From NCBI GenBank assembly GCA_902728285.1, contig CACVBU010000682.1, positions 1,163,005-1,227,004 on the forward strand: DNA of 64,000 bases, read 5' to 3'. The position numbers were made by a program, and so were the translations under genes. Below the pieces are notes generated by a model that was given only the letters and a program-made list of their open reading frames with translations, did not search any database and was not told the origin of the DNA. Source of the stretch: Clytia hemisphaerica. Its lineage: Eukaryota > Cnidaria > Hydrozoa > Leptothecata > Clytiidae. This document shows, in pieces, positions 23,112-34,450 of the stretch. How positions within the stretch are numbered: the stretch's first letter is position 1; every line of letters starts with the position of its first letter.

Positions 23112-23195
23112 CTTATCTTCCAGGTGCTGGTATTTCTAAACTTCTTCCTTTTGTTTTGCGATTGTTTACTCAACAACTTGTTAAGGCTGTTATGA
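23112..23195 (-). other. Noncoding first exon of gene A
   Basis: Read on -, the exon ends GAAGATAAG followed by the donor GTAACATTA (intron begins at 23111). The sequence is alignable to the leader exon of gene B (ATACCA..CACC, then AAG or AAGG before GTAACATT). The 5' end is placed about 25-30 bp downstream of the TATA box and is approximate. Confidence 0.6.
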
Positions 23196-23215
23196 TTTGA
23201 AGTCAAATCTGAGTC

Positions 23216-23240
23216 TTATTTATACTGAAGGAGTAATGAA
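23216..23240 (-). promoter_or_regulatory. Core promoter of gene A: TATA box and AP-1-like site
   Basis: On - the TATA box is TATAAATAA (23216-23224), inside the conserved context AGTATAAATAAGACTCAGATT shared with gene B. Just upstream is TGACTCATTCAT, an AP-1-like word (about 23234-23245), also conserved in B. Confidence 0.65.
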
Positions 23241-23397
23241 TGAGTCAGTGATAGAAACAGATTTCAAAGAGAAAAAGATTCTAATTACTATCACATGCTT
23301 TCCGCAAACTTTCTTGACGCAAGGTTCCAATTCAGTTTGAACCGCGTTAAGGAAATTCTGCTCAAATAAAGCAATGTGACTGAAAGTTTAAGATAAT

Positions 23398-24770
23398 AAC
23401 ATTGATCAAACGTCTTTTGGACATCATCTTCGAATGGTAACCGAACTCCTTTTCATCGTATTTATCACCGATAGAAGAAAGAAAAATGGCGAAACCATTT
23501 CACAGGACAAAGGATGGTCTAATTACTTTGTACCACGTGCTTCCGTTAATGGAAAAGCAAAAAGAAGAAACCAAAGTTGCCAAAAAATAGGGCGATTGGA
23601 AAATTTACATCAACTGTTTTAATTGCTTCCTTTTTTACTTGTTAAACTTACATAGATGAGGTTAAAGTTTCAGAAGGAAGTTGTCCACAATGTTGAAGAT
23701 AATCTGATTACCAACGAGTTAGGATATGTGCTTTAAAACTTTTTATACACCACTCAGAGACTCGGTGAGACCGTGAGTATCAGAGGTTAAGTTTTCAAAG
23801 AATATATTAACCTATGAAGCTGACCAATAATAGGAATTTAATGTCATCCTTGTTAACCCCCCTCTCTCTCCCGTCGGTGAGACCCCGACTCCATATGGAA
23901 ATCGTTTTATACACCACTTTGTCATAGACTCAGTGGGACCCCTACTGGGAAATCTGGCCAAAATTCTGTCTTCGATAGGAAAAATACCCTATAATTTCAG
24001 GCCCCTTTGGGAAATTGACTTTGATTTCATCCCTCTTCGAAATCTAATTTAAGAAATTGCACCCAAAACTATCCCTACTGATTATTTTGAGCTTGGAATA
24101 ATAGAATTTCTACAAGAGATTTCCAAGAAACGAGAGCAGAAAATGAAACAATCAGACTTTTTTGAAAAATTATGAATTCAGTATTTCATTATTCTAACTC
24201 GAAAATACGAGTCTAGTTCGAAACTCATGTAATTCTAACAAAATTCTCGATCCCTTGAGAATTCGAATTACATGAGTTCAACTGCAATAATAGCCGTACG
24301 TGCCTGAAGTCTTTCTCTGCAGCGTTTTGGTGTACGCCATCGATTTTAACCTGAGTTTTTTGTTAAAAAGTGCCAAGGAACCAAAAGTTATAGTTTTACT
24401 CTCAAATCCCAAAACCAAAACCCTTGATTCGATTAATTAAAAAGTAGTACTTTATTCCTTTATTACCACATGCTTCCGTGAATCGAAAAAGCAAAAAGAA
24501 GTGAAGATTGCCAAAAAAATGTGGTTGGATCGGATAATTAAACTAAACCGCTAATCATTGTTAAAAATCACATGTGAATATGGTCAATTCCATAGCTATA
24601 ACTCCGATAACTTTGGAACACACGATAAAAAGTAATTATTCCATCCCTTGTCGTGTGAAAAGGTTTCGGCATTATTTCCTTTTTTAATGGGTAGATAAAT
24701 ACAATGAAAAGAAAACTGGTGACTAGTCAAAAATGATGTTAAAAAGACGTTCGATCGATGTCCTTATCCT
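23398..24770. other. Symmetric spacer between head-to-head genes A and B
   Basis: Outer parts are inverted copies of each other: GATCAAACGTC near 23404 matches the reverse complement near 24750. The middle (about 23500-24600) holds further related pieces, including CAAAAAGAAG...GTTGCCAAAAAA at 23560 and a direct relative at 24490, and an R2-like fragment at 23925-24130. No coding gene is seen. Confidence 0.5.
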
Positions 24771-24914
24771 GAACTTTCATCCACATTGCTTAAGTTGAGC
24801 AGAATTTCCTGAAGGATGAGGAACTTTACGTCAAGAAAGTTTGCGGAAAGCGTGTTTCTTCAAATCTTAATAGTAATTAAAATCTTTTTCACTTTGAAGT
24901 CAGTTTCTATCAAT

Positions 24915-24946
24915 GACTCATTCATCTCTCATTCAGTATAAATAAG
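24915..24946 (+). promoter_or_regulatory. Core promoter of gene B: TATA box and AP-1-like site
   Basis: TATAAATAAG at 24937-24946, preceded by TGACTCATTCAT at about 24914-24925. The same pair precedes gene A in mirror orientation and a variant (TGATTCAT, TATAAATA) precedes gene C. Confidence 0.65.
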
Positions 24947-24969
24947 ACTCAGATTTGACTTCAAAATCA

Positions 24970-25052
24970 TAACAGCTTACAAAGCTTACAAAGTATCAGC
25001 AATCTCACAACAAAAGGAAGAAAATCAAAAATACCAACACCATCAACTTAAG
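24970..25052 (+). other. Noncoding first exon of gene B
   Basis: Starts about 25-30 bp after the TATA box and ends CAACTTAAG before the donor GTAACATTT (intron starts 25053). The leader intron runs to 25820 and contains two repeats (25073-25341 and 25384-25643). Confidence 0.6.
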
Positions 25053-25072
25053 GTAACATTTAATTTTTCATT

Positions 25073-25341
25073 CCCAAGGGGGGGGGTTACTACCCTTGCC
25101 GACCGAACGGGGGTACTCCGCTGAGGTTCGAAAAAGTGACCCTGAATGGCATTGAAATTCCAGAATTTTCTCAAATTTTCTACTTTTCCCCAAACTTTTC
25201 CGAAAAAGGCACCCTACGAGAGACTGATTTTTCTATTTTGGTGTTTTTGCGACCCTACCTGGGACTCGTGGAGGTTAAAAAAAGGTACCCTGACCAGCGG
25301 CGCATCCCTGTAACCCATTTTGCCCTAGTACCCTCCCTGGG
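25073..25341. mobile_element. Poly-G-ended TIR element, copy 2 (in gene B leader intron)
   Basis: Reverse-orientation copy of the element at 14962. It shares GGTACCCTGACCAGCGG, CCCTACCTGGGACT and the G-run followed by TTACTACCCTTG. The 74-codon ORF inside it is repeat sequence. Confidence 0.65.
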
Positions 25342-25383
25342 TTTGCATTATCTGACTTAAACTTCATATATTTACAATATATA

Positions 25384-25643
25384 CACCCCCTTCTCAGTGG
25401 AGATAAAAATGACGGACTGAAACTCGATGGGGATTGACATTCCCCTATTTTTTATGGCTGGGGTTTTAATTGTTTTGTTTTCAAAATTCAGTGGGGGTAG
25501 TAAAAATAGTAAATACTTTGCAGTGAGGATTGGTTTATTTGATTATTTTTAGTAAGGACAAAAATTAAACGATAACTTTCCACCGGGGACGATGTTTTGG
25601 CCAATTTTTCCAGTGGGGGACCCCTTTGTGGGTCTGTGAGAAC
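25384..25643. repeat. Dispersed repeat family R1, copy 5 (in gene B leader intron)
   Basis: ACACCCCCTTCTCAGTGG to GTGGGTCTGTGAGAAC, with a small deletion near the left end relative to other copies. Confidence 0.7.
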
Positions 25644-25824
25644 AGTACTGGTAATAAAAGTGAAAATTTAATTTTATTGATGTTTCGGTGTATTATTTAC
25701 ACCATGATCAAAACACTAATCGTGAGCATTACTGAAATGAAAGTCTTTGAATTTTTTACTTGGCCGATAGAATTCTCACAAAGAACTATTTTTAGAGCTT
25801 TTCTTACATTGTTTTTTCAGGAAA

Positions 25825-26298
25825 ATGAAGACGATCACTTTCGTTGTACTTTTGCCATTGTTGGTGAATGGAGCTTTTGGGTTCCTGAAGAATGGTCCCT
25901 GGAACTGTCGTAATTTAGCCTGTTTCTTGAAGGAAGGTCAAACAATCCACAGCAAAACTCTTAAACACTGGGATGAGAAGACTTGTGGATCCTTCAGTGG
26001 GCTCTCATGTTCGGCTGCTAACGACCGCGTCGCAAGTAAGTGCCAATCGGATTTCAACAATAATGGTCTCCAACTCCACATTTGTAAACAAAAAGACGCA
26101 AGCATCCCAACATATCCGAACAAGTTGACCGTCTGGGTTACCAAAATGGGGAAGGCTCATTGCATGTCAAATAACGCCAACAACTTTTGGATGGATAAGG
26201 ATCATAATGGCGTTCCAAAACGACGCGCCATTTGCTGCACAAAGATTCAGCCAATATTGCCATGGTTACCACTTCAAATTTATAACCTGCCATGCTAG
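25825..26298 (+). CDS. Secreted cysteine-rich CCTK-family protein, gene B
   Basis: 157 aa, with a signal peptide and the same ten-cysteine layout as gene A; the two differ at only a handful of positions. A clear acceptor (GTTTTTTCAG) ends at 25820, four bases before the ATG, which fixes the start. The whole coding region lies in this exon. Conserved blocks are WNCRNLACFLKEGQTIHS, LSCSAANDRVAS, TVWVTKMGKAHCMSNN and RRAICCTK. Genes A and B point away from each other and share promoter sequence, so they are probably co-expressed. Not recognised as any described family. Secretion is a strong inference; function is not known. Confidence 0.87.
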   Translation: MKTITFVVLLPLLVNGAFGFLKNGPWNCRNLACFLKEGQTIHSKTLKHWDEKTCGSFSGLSCSAANDRVASKCQSDFNNNGLQLHICKQKDASIPTYPNKLTVWVTKMGKAHCMSNNANNFWMDKDHNGVPKRRAICCTKIQPILPWLPLQIYNLPC

Positions 26299-26299
26299 G

Positions 26300-26735
26300 A
26301 TTATGTACGTTTCTTGTAAAAAGCTTTTTGAATAAGAAGAAATAGATGAATGAGAATTTTCATTTGTAATTTCACTTATAAGTACTCTCTGCAGATACTG
26401 ACATTTAAAAACAAGATAGGTAATTGAACTCTTACCTTGAATCTTTAAAAGTAACATAATGGTTACATCTAAGTAAAAATTTCTAGAAACAAATTCTGAA
26501 AAAACCCTGATCAGAATCCAAATACAATGTTTACATATTTTCCAGATTTGCAGATCTCATTGCCTAACTTTTTCTTTCCATTACCTACTTTTTACATGTT
26601 CCTACTTTCATAAAAACATATCCTCGGGGTTTGGGGGAGTTGATTATGTTTTGCCAAGACTGTTTGAACGACCCTTAATTTAATCAACTTTAATCATCCA
26701 GTGGGAATAAAATGAAGGTTCTAAATGCCAATTAC
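26300..26735. other. 3' flank of gene B
   Basis: No further gene. AATAAGAAGAAATAG just after the stop may include the polyadenylation region; no canonical AATAAA is close. Confidence 0.35.
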
Positions 26736-26736
26736 A

Positions 26737-27215
26737 GGCACTGGGCGAAAAAAGAGATTTCCAATGTGTGGAAAGGCGTGGAAATGTGACAATTCCACAT
26801 CTTTCCAATGAGTGGAATGATTGTCTTTCCACATCCATTGGAAAGTTAATAAGGTTACCTTTCTATCTTTCCACAAGGTCATCTTTCTAACTTTCCAATC
26901 AGTGGAAAGATCATTACCCCAACTTTCCAACTATTAGAAATTTCACTTTTCAAAATGGTGGAAATACGTAAATGTCAACTTTCTACATCTTTCAACTGAT
27001 CAAAAATTTCATCTTTTCACATCGATTGGAAAGTTTGTAAGGTTACCTTTCTATCTTTCCACAATATCATCTTTCTAACTTTCCAACAATTAGAAAGTCC
27101 ATATTTCGAAAAAGTGGAAATACGAGGAAATATCAATCTTCCACATCTTTCCATACTGTTCAAAAATTTCATATTTTCACATTGATTGGAAATTTAGATA
27201 GGCTATCTTCAAGCA
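26737..27215. repeat. CACTGGG-ended element of reiterated GGAAAG/CTTTCC motifs
   Basis: Begins CACTGGGCGAAAAAAGAG, near-identical to the start at 7010. The body repeats GGAAAGTT, CTTTCCAC and CATCTTTC in both orientations, with a roughly 160-bp higher-order period (ATTGGAAAGTT..AAGGTTACCTTTCTATC recurs). The right end is not clear. Confidence 0.55.
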
Positions 27216-27680
27216 TTTGAAAATTTTAGATGTTGATTGAACTTTGGAGTCATTGTCAAATTTCACACGTCTATTGAGCCTAATCAAAAGGAAAACATTT
27301 TTTAGGATAAGCTTAAAGATTAAATTGCTTGTCTATTTTCTAACCCTAAATTGAGAGTATTGAGCCGGGAGAGATTCAAAGATATGTAAAATTAAAGAAT
27401 CAAAAATAGTCAAAGTACAGATTTAAAATCTCCTGTCAGATTATGAACAATTCAATTTTGAATTTTAAAGCTTCCAAGAATACCTCTCCAATAAGAAAGC
27501 ACCAGGAATTTTAACATCGTAAATTGTTTTGTATGTTATGTGTGTTATGATGTTAGGTTGAAAGTATATGGAAAATTCTGAAAATAAAGGAAAAAAACAA
27601 TTAAATTTTAAGAATCGTGGAATGGAGTTTTATAGAATAACGTTCTGTGTAAGACAATTATCATTTGACAGACATAATTA

Positions 27681-28334
27681 AAGTCTGTTCACGATAAGTG
27701 TGCACCCTGTTTCCCCCACAATTTTTTAAGCATTGCTTAAATATTAATAAGTTTGGTACCATTGGAAAGATATCAATGAGTGGACTAATTTTAGGTTTTG
27801 AAAAATTACAAAAAATGAAGATGAAAACGAAGAAGAAAAAAATGAACTTTTTGTAGAATTGAGTTATGATTATCATTTTCACAAGAATAAAATTTCAATC
27901 TTAGAGCGTTATCAATATGAAAAGATTTTTCAAAAATACTCTTTCAATCAAAAGATATTAAACAAAGTTTGCCTCCACTTAACCTCAAAAAAAGAAAAAA
28001 CACGGGATTTTTAGAGGTCAATCAGCTGTAAACATTGTTTAATATCTTCTGACTGAATGAATATTTTTGAAAATTTTTTTTCACAGTGATTTTGTTCTAA
28101 GATCAAAGAGACACTCCTGTAAAAATGGTTTTTGTACAGCAATTCTACCAAAAATTGATTTTTTTCTTCTTCATTTTTCATCTTCATTTTCCATATTTTT
28201 TTGAATTTTTATTATTTGACATTATTCCACTCATAAGTGACTTTTTAACGAGCACAAAATCACAATCTACTTCAAATTCTATCAAAAGTTACAGCCTTTT
28301 TTATTTCCACTGCAAATTATTTTGAGACAGACTT
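27681..28334. mobile_element. Tc1/mariner-like foldback element, copy 1
   Basis: Long inverted arms of about 200 bp each (AAATGAAGATGAAAA..GAAGAAGAAAAAAAT on the left is matched inverted on the right) and ends AAGTCTGT...ACAGACTT flanked by TA on both sides. No transposase. A 128-bp deletion derivative with the same ends lies at 52141. Confidence 0.65.
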
Positions 28335-28339
28335 TACTA

Positions 28340-29610
28340 ATGTCACAGATTTATATGTCATTTGAAAATTTAAACTAAGTTTATGTAAGTCAGGGCACAA
28401 ATCCCTTGCCAGACAGTTACCTAAGCAATGCAACAGTTATAGTTAGATTTAGGACTAGAAAGACACATAGGAGCCAAGAAAAACAGTTTGTACAAGGTGT
28501 AGTAAAACAAACACGTGCATAAAACATATCAATTTTAAAGAACTCTTCATGCAATCAGATGCGATATGAACAGAATTGACCTCAAACTTTTTCTTTCTAC
28601 CTTCTTGCTTTGTTTTGTTTTTTTCTCCCGATCGAATGAATCGGATTAGACCATCATTTTGAAACGTTATTAATTCTATCGAACGTCTGAATTAAATCGA
28701 ACGTTTGATTGAAAGGAATCGATTGTTTATGAAAATGATGAAATAGAGATCCATTCTCGTCAAAACTTTGATCTTATAATGACCATAAGAAGAAGTTAAC
28801 TCAATATGAGTAAAAAGTAGATTTCAAGGAAACACAGAATCTGTTCTTCAGTTTTCAACCTACATAGGATTTCGGCCATTTACGAAAATATCCTCCTATA
28901 TGATGGAAATAGGGTTATGCAGGTAGGCAGTGTTCATGAGACTCCACCGTACAGATAAGGATAAAAAATGTGTTCCTTAAAATAAAAAACACGCGCATAC
29001 TAAATAAAAAACAACGAAAAAAGCAATTTGAGAACCTGCTCAAAAAGTTAAATTATCAAAATGAAAAAGTAAGTACAGTCCACTCGCTAAAGTCGCCACA
29101 CCCTTGACATGCCACGAACATTGTAGAAGTACCACTGAAGAAATTTAACTGGAGTGGACTGCCAAATCCCACCCTGTGTCTGCCACACACATTTTACAGT
29201 CAAGGAAGAGGAAAAAGAGTGGAAAAGAAGTGGGAATTTCAGAAATGCATATGCTGCTCTGCCACCCAATCTCTTGATAGAACGATATATTATACTATAT
29301 AGCTAAAACTGAAGAGTTATTTATTATTGTATTTCAAGTACTTCAATTATTCAATAGACCGATGTGTATAAAAAAGACTACCTTAACGTGTATTAATATT
29401 AGCAGATTTGGCGGTTTTTAGGCAAAATTTGCTAAATGAAATATTCGTCAAAATTTTCAAAATCGCTCAAGCGCCAATTTAAATACCTGCCAAAATTAAC
29501 AAAAATTGGCAATTGCCAAATTTTATGAAAACAAATTTTTCTTTAAAACTTTTTAAGATTCTTTTCTTTTGTAAGTCATAAATTGAATAAACAATAAAAC
29601 TTAAATTGAA
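28340..29610. other. No gene seen; possible pogo-like fragment
   Basis: AT-rich. Around 29077-29161 CAGTCCACTC after a TA is inverted as GAGTGGACTG, perhaps a very small pogo-type MITE. Nothing else is recognisable. Confidence 0.35.
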
Positions 29611-29613
29611 CTA

Positions 29614-30549
29614 CTGGGTGGGCCACAAAAAAGTTTCACTCTTAAAAGTAACTTGAGTTTATAAGTTTTTGACAAACAAAGTCCTTTGCATTGGAAAGAG
29701 AGTGAAATTATGTTGATCTGAATAAAAAGTTTGCTTTCAAAAAGTGCTCAAAAACGTCCAAATTAGACCTATCAAATTTCTATAAAAAATAATAGTGTAT
29801 GTAGGTGGAATTGTAAGAGTTTTTAGCTTCGTTTGTAGAAAAGGGGTAGAGCTAAATTTTTGATTGATAATGATGATAGAAGGTCTAAACAATAGAACAA
29901 AAAATATGGTGCCTTTTTCTGCATTTGGGTCCCGAGATATAACATGACGTCACTTTTCCCAGACAAAGCTCTAAGCCCTGCAAAACCCCAGAAAATTGAC
30001 GAAAAATAAAAAAAATTAAATTATGTAACCACTGATACTAACAGAAAGCTCTCGAAAAACGATATAGAGGACTTATAAGCGAACATAGTTGATTTCTCAA
30101 CCTAACTTGAGAAAAATGATGTCAAAGACATCAAATGTGACACTTCTGCAATGCTTTTGTCGTTTTTTGACGTCAAAAAAGTATAGAATTGACACTTTTA
30201 AGAGCTTCCACCAATTTCAACAATCAATAATTGTTTTAGTTAATATAATTGTTTTAATTACTTTAATTAAGCAAAGGGTTTTGGATATATGGTGCATAAC
30301 TTCTCATTAATTTGATAGGTCGAATTTGGACGTTTTTGAGCCATTTTGAAAGAACATTTTTTATTTACTATAGCAGACTATAGTTTGACATATAATTTTT
30401 GATCCAGTGAAACCAAATTTGATAAAATGACCCATCAAATTTTAATTTAATCTTCCCTCTTTGTAATGCAAAAGATTTTGTTTGTCAAAAATTTAAAGAA
30501 GTCGAGAGAAATAACTTTAAAGAGTGAAACTTTTTTGTGACACAACCAG
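29614..30549. mobile_element. Tc1/mariner-like non-autonomous element with long TIRs
   Basis: Ends CTGGGTGGGCCACAAAAAAG and its inverse, with TA on both sides (29612-29613 and 30550-30551). The arms are 170-240 bp, including TTTGACAAACAAAGTCCTTT and AACGTCCAAATTAGACCTA in inverted form. The central 530 bp has no transposase; a 73-codon ORF there has no recognisable content. Confidence 0.7.
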
Positions 30550-30791
30550 TAGCTATACAACAAACACTTAAGATTTGTGATATAGACACAAAATCTGTGT
30601 GTAGTAAGATTTGTTTTAACTTTAAGAACATTTTAACAGCATAATTTATTAGCCTCTTGGCCAACAGCTAAATTTTAAGTGCACACAAAAATTAATAAAC
30701 TTATAATATATTAGCACCGTGGAAGGTGTCTGTGCTCAAATTTCATTTTTCGCCTATCATGAACAACTTCACACCTTAAATTTGTACAAAG

Positions 30792-32272
30792 TTAACTCAT
30801 TATTTCCTCTTTAAGCCTTTCAAAATGATTGATTCCAAAATTTCCATCATCAGTAGATAAGTCAAAACCCCATTGAAAATCCAAGACACTTTGTGGTACA
30901 TCAATTTCTTCAATTTCAACAGCTTCATCATTAAGAAATTCTGAGGAATTTGAAATCAGCTGCGCACCATACATATTGTCATTTAAGTAGGCTGATACGC
31001 CAGGCTGATCTTTGTTTTTCTTGTCCATCATTCCACATGTAAATAATTGAAATGGAGATTTATTTCTTTCCGTTGAGATTTGATGATGATTCCAACCATT
31101 GGCAAATTGATCAAGAGATGACTGAATTCTAGGTAAAAACACCTTGTGTAAGCAGTATAAGTCAAGATCATTACATCTGTCAAGGATTTCATTTTCTTCC
31201 ATGAATCTAAATAAAGAAATGTAATGACTAAGGACACAATGGGTGGTATCATAGTGAAGTCTTTCAATGCGTTGATTGTGTACTGAAGGACCTTGAATGT
31301 ATGCTGAATGAGAGTCTTTAACTGTTCTCATGTATTGAGCTACTTTGACATTTTCACCACCATGATCACTCCTCATTCTAGCTGGAACACCATACTTTTT
31401 TGATGCATGTAAGAATGCTTCGAGAACAGTACTTGAAAGATTATCGGGGGCACACTTGAGGTAAGTTATCAACCTGGAATATCCATCAATACAGGCATGT
31501 ACAACAAACTTCCAGTGAATTAATTTGTGGAGACCGTCATTGTGCCAAAGGGCATTAGGTCCTGCAACTGAATATGCCCATCTCGGATTTTTTTTATCCA
31601 CCTTATAGCAGTGTTGACAGGATCGACCCTGTGGATACTGTTTCTGATCTTGATACGTTGCAACCTTATATTCTTTGACCTCAAAATACCAATGATCATT
31701 CTCTCCCCTGCTAAAGGGTGTTCTTTCTTTAACGAAGAAATTATACAGTCCAGATCATTATCAGAAATATCGGTGTATTTGTTGGCAAGAATTTCTGGAT
31801 GATTGGTATTGAGGAATCTCCACAGTGTTGACCGGTGAACTCCAATCAAATTTGCGATATCTTTCCAGTTAAAACAGAGGCTTTGCAGGTTCAACACAGT
31901 TTCAATATTGATATCATATGCTGGACGTCCTTTATTTTTCAAGTGTTTTAATTCAGATTGATATGAAGAGAAGTCGGCAGGTGAATCTTCATCTCTTTTT
32001 CTAGCTAGCATTTCACTCCATTCTGCTAATAGTACACTTACTGCATCGTACAAAGAGGGTATACAATCGTCACCAATGTGATTCAAGTCTTGAAATCCAT
32101 TTTCTTTGGCCACACTAAGGAGGTTTAGGGCATTTAGAACAGTCGATGACTTACCCTTCATTAAATTACACACCTCTATGTTAGCTTCACTAAATCTTCT
32201 GTCACTCTCCTCTGTTAAATGATAAAGATAGTTGAAAAAATCAGCAATACTTTGTTCGTCAGTGTGAGCCAT
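30792..32272 (-). CDS. IS3/integrase-fold DDE transposase, two frames split at an A8 run
   Basis: Likely DNA-transposon transposase of the eukaryotic IS3-like type (often annotated as integrase core protein). The upstream frame, from the ATG at 32272, has an N-terminal helical domain, a GRP motif leading into a helix-turn-helix (WKDIANLIGVHRSTLWRFL) and a block ending SIHRVDP. The downstream frame has a complete DDE core: D in LWHNDG, D in RSDHGGEN, E in NQRIERL, with 34 residues between the second D and the E. The frames join at eight A residues (T8 on +, 31588-31595): 0-frame ATA AAA AAA ATC, continuing in the -1 frame as AAT CCG. A AAA AAA is a slippery heptamer. Either -1 frameshifting is used or one base was lost or gained. 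Apart from this both frames are open. No terminal repeats were located. Confidence 0.8.
31588..31595 (-). promoter_or_regulatory. A8 slippery run between the two transposase frames
   Basis: On - the sequence GG ATA AAA AAA ATC contains A AAA AAA in register with the upstream frame. A -1 slip joins IRWIKK to NPRWAYSV, restoring the spacing expected between the RVDP block and GPNALWH. An ordinary homopolymer indel would look the same. Confidence 0.45.
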
Positions 32273-32437
32273 GTTGAAATAATTTTTTTGAAAGCCATGT
32301 GCTCTATCATCTATGTCAACAATATAAAATACGCTTAACAACGTACAACGATAAAAATACAGACCGGCGATAAATTGCAACATGTCCTCATGTCATGAAG
32401 CAATGTCTGGTCTGCTTTTTCGTGGATTTTTAACAAA

Positions 32438-34055
32438 CGAGTTGCGAGTTGGTCCTACGAGTTGCGAGTTGCTATCAAATATGCGAGTTGCGAGTTGGTT
32501 TTTGCGAGTTGTGAGTTACGAGTTGCTTTTTTAACCAAAAGTGCGAGTTGCAAGTTGAAAATTTCACACTAGACATAAAAATCGCGAGTTGCAAATTAAA
32601 ATCGCGAGTTGAAAATTAAAATCGCGAGTTGGAAAATCAAAAGTGCGAGTTGAAAAATCAAAAGTGGGAGTTGAAAATTAAAATCGCGAGTTGCAAATTA
32701 AAATCGCGAGTTGAAAATTAAAATCACGAGTTGGAAAATCAAAAGTGCGAGTTGAAAAATCAAAAGTGCGAGTTGAAAATTAAAATCGCGAGTTGCAAAT
32801 TTTAATGTGTGAGTTTCAACCAGTGTGGAGAATTTTGTTGTTAGGGCGACATGTCTAGGTTCAAAATTGGAGAAAAGTTTTGTATTGGAAGCATAAAAGC
32901 TGATAGAAAACTATTTATACTGTGAAACTCGTGTAATTCGAATCTTAAAATTTCATATAGTAGGTGGTAAAATAAATATTTACGATAGAATAAAGAAAGA
33001 AAATCCTAGATTGGAAATAATAGTTGTACTCGTTCATTTGTGAGCATTGGCTCGATAGCTCTCATTCGTTCTGTCATGTCCTTGCGCTACTTTGAGAATC
33101 CCGACACTTTTATCGCAACAGTGGAACTGCACACTGAGATCATGTCAGAGGAATGTTTTGATTCACTTCAATGACCCGCCCCGCTCTGGTTTCGAACGTT
33201 TTGAGCGTTCGATTTTTATAAAGCCACTTACTTTTCGAATTACGAAAACATTCGAAATGACGAAATGAAAACATTCGAACATTCGAAAGTGTCGTGTAGA
33301 TCGGGCCTTAATAAAAGAATGTTTGAAAAAGTTGAGTGTTTACCCGTAATAAAATCAAAATACCGGGAAAAATAATTCTTTTTTGAACCGAATAAAAAAG
33401 AGTGGCGTCGACTTCCTCTCAACAGTGGGAGTTTGGATTTTTTTCTGGAAAAACCAGTAGTTAACCTTCGAATTCCGCGCTGGACGCTGCTTAACCTTAA
33501 GCTATAAGCTATCAACACACACGTACACTCACGAATAAACCCCCGCCCTGTGTTGTGCCGTGCTGCTTTTTAAACCCCGCACGCGCGCGCATTATTTCAT
33601 ACGGATAAGCACTATTCAATATCGTAACTCAGAAAACCAGACGCTTGATGGTCTAAAAAAATATTTCTTTACCCTCAAAATATACCGTATTTCTGCAAAA
33701 TAAAGACAATAAACAAACTGCAAAAATGCGAAATTCATATAATTAAGAAAGGACGAAAGCAAATTTTCATTTCAACTGTTAATTCTAATTTGCAACTCGC
33801 GATTTTAATTTGCAACTCGCGATTTCAATTTTCAACTCGCACTTTTGATTTTTTAACTCGCGATTTTAATCTGCAACTCGTGATTTTAATCTGCAACTCG
33901 CGATTTTGATGTCTTAACGTGAAATTTTCAACTCGTAACTCGCACTTTTATTTGGTTAAAATAGCAACTCGTAACTCGCAACTCGCAAAAACCAACTCTC
34001 AACTCGCATATTTGATAGCAACTCGCAACTCGCAGGACCAACTCGCAACTCGCAT
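32438..34055. mobile_element. Element with satellite-like inverted ends (GCGAGTTG arrays)
   Basis: The left arm (32438-32818) is a tandem array of GCGAGTTG-cored units spaced by AAAATTAAAAT or AAAATCAAAAG. The right arm (33785-34055) is the same array inverted (CAACTCGC), including unique landmarks such as GGTCCT and ATCAAATATGCGAG at matching distances from the two ends. The 960-bp centre has no ORF I can support. It starts 166 bp before the start codon of the IS3-like transposase, but whether the two belong together is not shown. Confidence 0.65.
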
Positions 34056-34122
34056 ATTATCAATTCACGCTTTTTCTAATACTAAAAATCGGGATACGAC
34101 AAACGGTGGACCCCCAATCCCT

Positions 34123-34450
34123 GTTTTTTTTGAAAAACGTAAATCTGCACTTTTGAGAAACGTAAATTTGCACTTTTTGAAAAACGTAAAATTATACTTT
34201 TGAAAAACGTAAATCTGCAACTTTGAAAAACGTAAATTTGCACTTTTTGAAAAACGTAAAATTATACTTTTGAAAAACGTAAATCTACAATTTTGAAAAA
34301 CGTAAATTTGCACTTTTTGAAAAACGTAATATTATACATTTGAAAAACGTAATATTATACATTTGAAAAACGTAAATTTGCACTTTTTGAAAAGCGTAAA
34401 AATGTATTTTTGAAAAACGGAAAACTTCACTTTGAAAAGCGTAAAAGTGG
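34123..34450. repeat. Tandem array of ~23 bp GAAAAACGTAAA units
   Basis: About 14 units of 23-24 bp, each beginning GAAAAACGTAAA. Units alternate among three types (ending TTTGCACTTTT, ATTATACTTTT and TCTGCAACTTT), giving a ~70-bp higher-order period in the left half. ORFs on both strands across this array are artefacts. Confidence 0.8.

Noticed and set aside
33919..34313. ORFs of 82-94 codons over the GAAAAACGT array and CAACTCGC array
   Set aside because: Periodic peptides on both strands produced by tandem repeats.
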